Under the pieces are notes generated by a model. It did no database searches. It saw nothing but the letters and a program-made list of their open reading frames with translations, and was not told where the DNA came from. A program made the position numbers and the translations under genes. From contig JAGMUV010000025.1 in NCBI GenBank assembly GCA_020744425.1, positions 558,001 to 622,000 of the forward strand: a stretch of DNA of 64,000 nucleotides, in the 5' to 3' direction. Source of the DNA: Dactylonectria macrodidyma (Eukaryota > Ascomycota > Sordariomycetes > Hypocreales > Nectriaceae). Positions 56,704-64,000 of the stretch are shown piece after piece. The stretch's first letter is position 1, and every line of letters starts with the position of its first letter.

Positions 56704-59141
56704 ATGGCAGATCAACCAAATGGATCTCGCAGGCGCATTCGGAAGACATCCGAGATTTGCGCTCAATGTCGGAATCGTAAGGTATGAGGCAATTCTCTTA
56801 CCCTACACAACCTGACGCATCGTTTATCAGCAGTAAAATTCTAGGTGAAGTGCGATGGCAGCTTCAGAGGCTGTGACAACTGCAAGCGACTGCGGTTTGA
56901 GTGCTCTTTGGTAGCTGTACCTTCCGAAGACCCCGGGCATATCGAGATTCTAGAGAGGAGACGTGTGTCCAGAGCTTGCATCCCTTGCCGTGACCGCAAA
57001 TTGAAGTGCTCTGGCCGGGTTCCGGCGTGTTCTCGATGCCTGGATCGTCGTGTCGAATGTCGTTACCCGGTATCCGCAAGCCTTACTACGAGCGACCCTC
57101 AACATTCCAGCCAGGCTGAGCCGCTGCAAGCGTCCGGCTCGACATCATCAGCACGAGACTCGAACCATCCAAGCGCATCGCCCCGAGACTCAGTCCATCC
57201 GAGGGCATCGCCACGTCGAGATACTGGGCAACCTCACACGCAGCCGACCCGGTTAATGCCCATGCTTGAAACGCACCCATCATGGCAAGCCTTCTTGGAA
57301 ATGATCCCACAAACCACACCGCTGACAGTAACCTAGGGAACTCGGCATCAATAAACAAACCATCAAACAGCACATCGACGCGTTTTTCGATCTGATTTAC
57401 CCAATTCCATGCTATGGATTCTTCCATAGAGCAACGCTTCTCCAGTCGTGGTCAAGAAATGAACTCAATCCATGTGTTCTGCAAGCAATATGCGGCCTCA
57501 CATCCCGGTTCATGTTCCCAAGCAGCTCCGAACGTCGCGACGTGACGAGGACATGGATCGAGGATACAGAATCACAACTACTCTCACGACTCGCTGAACC
57601 ACGGATGTCTGATATCGAAGCGTGGCTGCTCATCACACTCGACCATTACCTTGCTCGACGCTTTAGTAAGATGCTTGTCTCTATGGCTCTGACCTCGCGG
57701 CTCGCGTACATCCTCCGCCTCAACCATGAAGACAATCGCCAGACATTTCTCGCGCAAGAACGCCGACGACGGTTGATGTGGTCCATCTATGCAATGGACA
57801 CGCTGTACTCCAGCGGCAAGGCCGAGTTTACAGCTTGCACCGCCGACACTCTTCACATCCGACTTCCTTGCAACGAAAAGTCCTTCTCAATGGATCAGTC
57901 GGTTACAACACAGCTGCTTCATCCAGCACCTGGACCTGATACACCTAACATTGGCCTCCTTGGTTACTGTTTGCGCGTTCTGGATATACGTGACCGTGTG
58001 CAAAGGTATGTGAGGTTCTCAATTGCATTTTGCGCTTCCATCCAACATGTTTAGACTCACTCTCACGATTACGAATCATCGGAAGCCCATCAATGAATGC
58101 CTCCTTGCCGTGGACGTCATTGAGAATGAGTTGCGCCAGTTCTACACCTCTTTGCCATCCCGCTATCATTTCGACCTAAAGTCGTTTTCTCTGCGTGCAT
58201 TTTCCCCATCCCGGACACCATTCCTGATGCTTCATACATGGTGGCACCAAGCGCACTGCGACTTGTTTCGATTCACCATCCCTGGCTTTAGAGAGGGCCT
58301 CCCTATTGCCGAAATTCTTCAAATGTCCCCAGAGTTCACACTATCTTGCCGCGAGAAATGCCTCTTCCATGCAGTGTCTGTGTCGAGAATTCTCGAGACG
58401 CCAAAAACGGCCGGCGGTTCAGACTTAATCAGCGACCCGTCTGTTGCCATGTGTGCGTTCCACTCTGCGAGAATCATCTCAAGACTAGCACAGTATCCTA
58501 TGGGCGATATGCCTCAAATGGAGCTCGTCGCCAGACTGTCTGCTTGTGCAAAGGCTCTTGAGGAGCAAGCTGCAATTCTTCCTACCACTGCCATCTTGAA
58601 GAAAGGCATAGAAGACCTGGTCAACGATGCTCAACGAAACCGTGACGGACCATATGCCTGCCCATCCATTTGGGAAGATGAAGAGTTTGAAAGCACTGAG
58701 CTCACAAGGCCAGTCAGAAATCATGAAGGCGAGTCTGGGACGAGGGAGGTTTACTCTAAGCATAGCGTTACAGACATCGTCTGCAATCTACACTTTCAGC
58801 CTCGAGAGCGAGACGACGACGCAGCTGGAAACCAGATGAAACCACTTCAGTCGGAAACGCCTGACACACAGCTCGAAAACGCATCAAAAGATGAGGTGAC
58901 GGAATCGATAGTGCCTGCTCCTCAGTTTATGCCGATGCTCATCACGTCTCAACTACCCGAGGCACTCGATCCGGACACCCGTCATTACGGGTATTCAAGA
59001 GAAGCAGTAGGATACGAGGATAGCTTTTTGACTCTTGGGTTTGACCCACGGTACGACTCGGGGCAGCCAGACTTATTTATGGACTCATTCTGGCCTCTCG
59101 CCGATGGAGATTGGACCATGCCGGATATCGATAGCATGTAG
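56704..59141 (+). CDS. Regulator with two Zn2Cys6 clusters
   Basis: About 746 aa, four exons: 56704-56781, 56845-57251, 57337-58005 and 58055-59141. The second intron (GTTAAT...CCTAG, 57252-57336) is the least certain. Unusually, there are two complete zinc clusters in tandem. The first has cysteines 19, 22, 29, 36, 39 and 46 (CAQCRNRKVKC, CDNCKRLRFEC); the second has cysteines 71, 74, 81, 88, 91 and 98 (CIPCRDRKLKC, CSRCLDRRVEC). They are separated by 24 residues. A Ser/Pro/His-rich linker with DSxHPxASPR repeats follows, then the fungal middle homology region (HIDAFFDLIYPIPCYGFFHR, RRRRLMWSIYAMDTLYSSGK). It is divergent from the sugar carrier and tail-to-tail with the GH3 gene, so regulation of glucoside use is a reasonable inference. 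Confidence 0.85.
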
Positions 59142-59251
59142 AGAGAAGTGAGATCGTGTCACAAAGGCATAAATGCGTAGCTGGAATTTACCAGATGTGT
59201 GTATTTCTATAAAGTGAATTTTGAAGACGTGTTGAGACTAGCTGTTCAATC

Positions 59252-61915
59252 TCATGCCCCATTCCAGTAAACGTCTCTATCAATGACAAAACTGGCTTCC
59301 ATGCTCTCACTTGAGCTCACAACTGAAGCTGTGTACGTTCCTGCTTCACAAAGCCAGCTGTCTGCCGTCTCATCCCAAACCGCGGTGCTGTACTTGTCAA
59401 GAGTCATGACCACCGGAGTCTCCTGACCAGGCTCTAGAAAGGCTTTATGGAAACCGACGAGCGTTCGGACGGGCCGTAGAAACTTCGATTTGTTGCCCGT
59501 CTTGACGGCATCAAACGAGATGTATAGCCTCAATACCTCTGCGCCAGCCATTGCCCCGCTGTTCTTCACGTCGACCAACACATCCCTCTCTGTCATTCTA
59601 ATGTTGGAGATGGAAAAGGTGGTGTAGCTCAGGCCATGTCTAAGAATATTAGTAGATGCATCAATCTGGCTCTGATGTGGACTCACCCAAAAGGGAAGGC
59701 CACGTCAATCCCACGAGTTTCAAACCAGCGATGTCCAACAAAGATATCCTCGGCATAGTAGATCCGTCCGTTGTCACTCCCAAAGCTCAGGAACGTGGGG
59801 CCATCCTCGAGTCGGCTCGGAAAGGTCACAGGCAGCTTTCCGCTCGGATTGACTTTACCAAACACCACGTCCGCGACAGCGTTGCCGGCCTCGTTCCCGC
59901 CGTACCAGCTGTGCAGGATAGTCTTGGCTTGATGACGCCATGGCATTGCGATTGGATTTCCGGCTTGGGTTATCACAATGGCATTCGGTTGAACTTCCAG
60001 GACCGCTGATACAAGGTTGTCGACATGTGGTGGAAGTGACATGGATTCCCTGTCCTTCCCCTCCTTTTCCAAGTCAGCGTTGAAGCCGACGACAACAAAA
60101 GTGTGTTTACACCTCTTTGCGAGGGCAACCGCACGGCTGACTCCCTCAGCCGGTTCGAGCTTGAGACAACCCCCAAGACGACAGGCTCCTCCGGGTATTG
60201 GGATGAATGATCCGCCAGCCACCTTGGACGTCGACGCACTGCCGGCTTCCACTCGCAGGCGATACGTTCGGCCTGCCTTCATATCGTATGTTCCGCGCTT
60301 TTCCACTGACCCGTGGCCAAAGAACATTCCGCCGTGACGCTGTTCTGACTCATTGTCAATCACTAAGTGGTTGTCAATGTACAGCTTTGAGACGCCGTAG
60401 CTGGCCAGCCCAAACTCGTACAACCCATCGACTTCCGGTCGGTAGTCGCTTCTCATCGACATGAAGAACTCTTCACCTTTGTCTGGATGGTTGTAGTCCA
60501 TGAGCTGATATGTCGTGTCGGGCATGTTCTGGTAGTCGAAAGGCTTTCTATCTGAAACCGACTCTGGTTCGTTGAAGAAGGCGATGGAAACACCAGGGTT
60601 TCCCAACTCATCAGTGACATGGTCGCCAGTGAAGTAGGGAAGAAGTACGTGTCCAAAAACGCCTGGTTCAAAGTGAATTCTTCCACTTGAGGGCAAATGA
60701 TTTTTGAGTCCCTGGAAGACCGAGCTCGTATAATACGGTCTAAGATTTGCACTCCCACCTCCACATGTAGCGGGGAGCTTGGCGTTTGGGCCGATGACGG
60801 CGATGTCCTCACAATCTCCAGGTTGGAGAGGCAGAATATGATCTGAGTTCTTGAGGAGGACAACACTCTCTGTGGCGAGACGGCCGTTGAGAGTGCGATC
60901 CTCTGGCGAGTCGCGAGTTGTCTCCTTCGCCGAAACTCGTGATGCAGCAGCATTGTTGACAAGTTCAAGCACTTTCCGTGCGCGGTCATCTATTGTTCGA
61001 CGACTAACCTTTCCAGATGTCACTGCCACTACTGCTTTATCTGCGCGATGCCTTGATGGGCCCGGCATCTCAATGTCGACGCCAGCATTGAGTGCGTCAG
61101 TGCAGCTATATGTGCCGAACCTGTTGCTGTTAGCCATGTGTTCACATGGTTAGCAGCACTTACTCACCAGTCACTCATGACCAGACCATCAAAGCCCCAT
61201 TCCTGCTGTAGCACATCCTTAAGAAGCCTTTTGCTCTCGGACACGTGGACTCCGTTGACTTTGTTATATGAAGACATGACAATCTTTGGTTTGCCATCTC
61301 GAACGGCCATTTGAAAGGGTTTTAGATAAACCTCACGCAACGCCCTCTCGGACATGCAGACGTCAGTCGACATCTTGGCGGTTTCCTGATCATTGGCAAC
61401 GAAATGCTTCAGAGCAGCCAAGGTGCCTCGACTCTGCACGCCACGTATGATAGCAGTTGCCAGCACGCCGCTCAAGTGAGGGTCCTCGGAGAAGCTCTCA
61501 AATCCACGACCATTGAGAGGTCCTCGAACCAGGTTCACCGTGGGACCCAGCCATATATGAGCACCTTTGGCTTCGCATTCGCGGGAGAGAAGCTGGCCGG
61601 CTGCATAGAGAAGATCTGGATTCCACGTGGCCCCAAGGCCAGTTCCGCACGGAATGCAAAGTGCGGGTACGGGGTTGAAGAACCGGCCGCCTCGAGCACC
61701 ATTGGGGCCATCGGTACATTTGACTGCAGGTATGTTGTGAGAAGGGATGGCGGTGGTGTGCCAGAAGTCGGCCCCTTCTGTAGTCAGTTGCGAGTATCTA
61801 TATGCAAAAATGGAATTACATCAATCTTACCGGAGAGCAGAGATAGCTTTTCAGAAAGGCTTAGGGATGCGAGTGTCGATTCGACATCGATTGGTACCCT
61901 TTGGTGAATATGCAT
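59252..61915 (-). CDS. GH3 beta-glucosidase with PA14 domain
   Basis: Retaining glycoside hydrolase, about 838 aa, four exons on the minus strand: 61915-61831, 61777-61168, 61120-59687 and 59639-59252. The N-terminal GH3 barrel has CTDGPNGARG, GPTVNLVRGPLNGRGFESFS, LKHFVANDQE, IVMSSYNKVNG and the nucleophile Asp231 in GLVMSDW, whose codons are split by an intron. The second GH3 domain (VVLLKNSDHILPL, IGPNAK) carries an inserted PA14 module (FMSMRSDYRPEVDGLYEFGL, GGMFFGHGS). A C-terminal fibronectin III-like domain follows (FGHGLSYTTF, AGAEVLRLY). There is no signal peptide, so an intracellular enzyme acting on imported glucosides is likely, which fits the neighbouring sugar carrier. Length and domain order match fungal intracellular beta-glucosidases. 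Confidence 0.92.
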
Positions 61916-63466
61916 GTTTGCGGCTGAGATTAAAGAATTAGAGTAAAAGAAAGTAGATATGTTAATAGACTTGCCTATCAAGCGTCAGCTATTAAACTGT
62001 TCATTAACACAGGTGAAACGTACTGTAGATAGTTAGTCTGGGGCTTCGGAACCCATGCGCGGATGTCGGGCGGAGCGCGGATGGAGACCAACCCCTTTTA
62101 CTCGGTTCCCCGATGCTGGCGCAGTGGATCCCGGCAATGTCGTCTTGCCACCTTTTGTGTTTGCGCTAATCTTAATGCTTCACTCGTGGTCGAGTGGCCT
62201 AATAAGTGGTCCTCCGGGCGAAGGAAAACACCGCATACATTAAAAATAGCTATGATGAAATATATAATCCATGATAGCTAAACTATTACTAAATTCTAGT
62301 ATAAACCATACATAAAAACTATCATAATGTGAATTAATTGTAAACTACTTCTATTATTTTCATTTTAAAAGTTACTAAATTAAAACTGAAGGCATAAAGT
62401 ATGGTGTGCTCTAAGGTTTGTGGTGTTTTTGTACCACCCCTTAGTAGCCAAGCAGTCCCCATAGGACTCCAGGTTCGACCTTGTGACTTGGGATTTTAAT
62501 AACAGTATTACTCATAAGTTGCTTCGCATTTAACTAGCCATCGTAATCACAGACGAAGGAGGCCTCCTTTTACCCCCTCGATAAATACCTGTCGCTGGCA
62601 CTATTTCATAACAGGGCTGGCCGGTTATGACGTATCGAAGGTGAAGCGCGCCCGATCGCTGGACTCCCTCTTTAACAGCACCTACGTAGCTTGATATTTA
62701 AAGTCACTAGCGCTATAAGCTACCCTCAGTCAGTCACCAGCCTTTTAGTGGCAGCGTGGCCTAGACTGTCATTTAACCCCATGGGACTTCAAGATTGACT
62801 CGTTCCTACACTACAAGTTTGGAAATTTAGAACAACGAAAGTGTATGAAGGCCTGAGCTTAAGACTGCGCTAGAAGCTAAGAATTAGTGAACAAAAAAAA
62901 TATTCAGTTAATATGTTTTGAAAGATCAAGTCGTCGAAGCCGAAATATAATCAACTCATCTTAATTAAGAAAATAGACCCCAAATCACAAACAAAAGACT
63001 ACAGATCTGCAGTGCACTTAAAGGTGACCCTTCAGGCATACCGGAAGATAGTCACTAGTATAAGAGGCTGTCCGCTCCATCAAGGGCAAGTTGCTGCTAT
63101 CACGAAGTAAAAAAAAACGCAGTTTTCTTCACATTTTAAGCATTTATTAAACCCAATGCTTTCACAGTTGCCGAGGATAGTCACATTGACATTCAAAATT
63201 GCATATTATCAATCTCTCATCCTTAATTGCCAACGTCCTACTCTGAAACTACCATCATAGGACCCCACTCGATGTAACTCCCACCACACAATATCGCTAT
63301 CATTAAGTTCGTTAAGGTCTATTTCCAATTAGAAATCCGTCGAAATCGGGTCAAATGTACTCTCATGATCCAGCGGATCCGTTGTCCATCGCGTAAGCTG
63401 CATTTGTCCTGTCTCTTCCATCTCTTTGCACAGACTTGGTCCCCTCAAATTGCTTCGACTTTTCTT
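61916..63466. other. Right-hand gene-free region
   Basis: No gene is supported. It holds the element at 62207-62449. Short open frames at 62055-62281 partly overlap that element. Confidence 0.45.
62207..62449. mobile_element. MITE-like element, copy C
   Basis: The left end GGTCCTCCGGGCGAAGGAAA is followed by ACACCGCATAC. The right end TTTGTGGTGTTTTTGTACCA is followed by CCCCTTAGTAG. The right end is an imperfect inverted repeat of the left and aligns with copies A and B. About 243 bp, AT-rich interior, non-coding. Confidence 0.62.
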
Positions 63467-63996
63467 TCAGCGGAAGAGATTAATACTGCTACTCTTACTT
63501 GTAACTCGGTTCACATCCTGCTGTACTACTGACAGATCTGTTAATAGGTCCTCATCTAGCACAGTTATCTCATCTGTGACAACTGCCATCTCCGAGAGCG
63601 AGTTTTTTGTTGACAGGGTGCAATCCCACGTCGTGGGTGGTTTCCATCCTTCTGTCACGTCTCCTCTTGAAGACACACTTGGGGACTGTGTTTGTTTCAG
63701 TGTGCTGAGCAGCACGGGCGACCTCTTGGATCGACTCATCAGGGCTCGAAATGGCGATTGAGATCTTTAACAGGTAAGCAATGGTCATGCTGGCTTATAG
63801 TCATCACATACCGTGTACCGGAAGAGCTAGGACGGGCCGGAGATGTGCTGTCCGCCCCGCCGGTGATTGTGACCTGGGAGCTAAGACCAAGGTCGTCATC
63901 ACCAGAGGTGCGCACCGTTGTTGTCACATGTGTGCTCCTAGAGATGAAAGAACCCTCGGTAAAGGTCTGAACAAAATGGCAGGGTTCTAAAGCCAT
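63467..63996 (-). CDS. Hypothetical protein
   Basis: Tentative two-exon gene on the minus strand, 63996-63812 and 63764-63467, joined across a 47-bp intron (GTATGT...TAAAG) to give about 160 aa. The product starts MALEPCHFVQTFTEG and is rich in Ser, Thr and Asp with no recognised domain, signal peptide or membrane helix. An opposite-strand open frame (63426-63761) overlaps it. The only support is the clean splice consensus and an ATG at the frame start. Treat it as a candidate. Confidence 0.3.
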
Positions 63997-64000
63997 GTGA

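Noticed and set aside
59252..61915. GH3 enzyme as the NagZ-type hexosaminidase of the MurNAc cluster
   Set aside because: It has a PA14 insert and the domain order of fungal beta-glucosidases, lies 10 kb away and has no CGGNWAACCCG site that I could see.
62460..62520. Possible tRNA B-box-like sequence (GGTTCGACC)
   Set aside because: No matching A box or cloverleaf arms could be found around it.
63426..63761. 111-codon plus-strand frame at the right end
   Set aside because: Opposite-strand candidate has a cleaner splice pattern and an ATG; neither is strong, and this one lacks supporting features.
1..64000. CRISPR array, phage, plasmid or bacterial operon structure
   Set aside because: Introns, zinc-cluster regulators and gene spacing are fungal; no regularly spaced repeats were seen.

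Overview
The window looks like nuclear DNA of a filamentous ascomycete, most likely a Sordariomycete of the Fusarium/Hypocreales type. Genes are split by short GT-AG introns (about 45-115 bp) with CTRAC-like branch sites. There are five Zn2Cys6 regulators plus a truncated one, fungal MFS carriers, a PL3 pectate lyase, a fungal ferric reductase and a DUF4419 protein. No rRNA, tRNA or CRISPR array was recognised. All exon borders below were inferred by eye from reading frame and splice consensus.

Left part (2-35 kb): single-gene accessory content. It holds an MFS drug/polyamine-type carrier, a branched-chain aminotransferase convergent with a D-2-hydroxyacid dehydrogenase, a Zn2Cys6 regulator, a Gfo/Idh/MocA dehydrogenase broken by an in-frame TAG, a secreted PL3 pectate lyase, a second Zn2Cys6 regulator, an SDR with an altered active site, an F-box-like gene that may be decaying, a membrane-anchored fucose-lectin-like protein, a truncated Zn2Cys6 gene, a ferric reductase, a LaeA-like methyltransferase and a DUF4419 protein.

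Centre (35.1-49.8 kb): the most interesting region. A Zn2Cys6 regulator, a beta-lactamase-fold serine hydrolase, GlcN-6-P deaminase (NagB), an ACS-family MFS carrier, N-acetylmuramic acid 6-phosphate etherase (MurQ), anhydro-N-acetylmuramic acid kinase (AnmK) and GlcNAc-6-P deacetylase (NagA) lie side by side. Together they spell a route from bacterial peptidoglycan amino sugar to fructose-6-P: import of (anhydro)MurNAc, phosphorylation by AnmK, lactyl-ether cleavage by MurQ, deacetylation by NagA, deamination by NagB. Eight copies of CGGNWAACCCG, a CGG-N5-CCG site of the kind bound by Zn2Cys6 dimers, lie in the intergenic regions of this block. I saw none elsewhere in the window. The anmK frame appears to carry a 1-bp shift.

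Right part (51-64 kb): an unrecognised protein gene with a frame break, a small protein with a mitochondrial-type N-terminus, and a sugar-use group. That group is an MFS sugar carrier divergent from a regulator with two complete Zn2Cys6 clusters, followed by a convergent GH3 beta-glucosidase with a PA14 insert. Four copies of a short AT-rich element with TGTGGTGTTTTT-type terminal inverted repeats (about 220-245 bp, MITE-like) are scattered at 14.7, 30.5, 56.3 and 62.3 kb.
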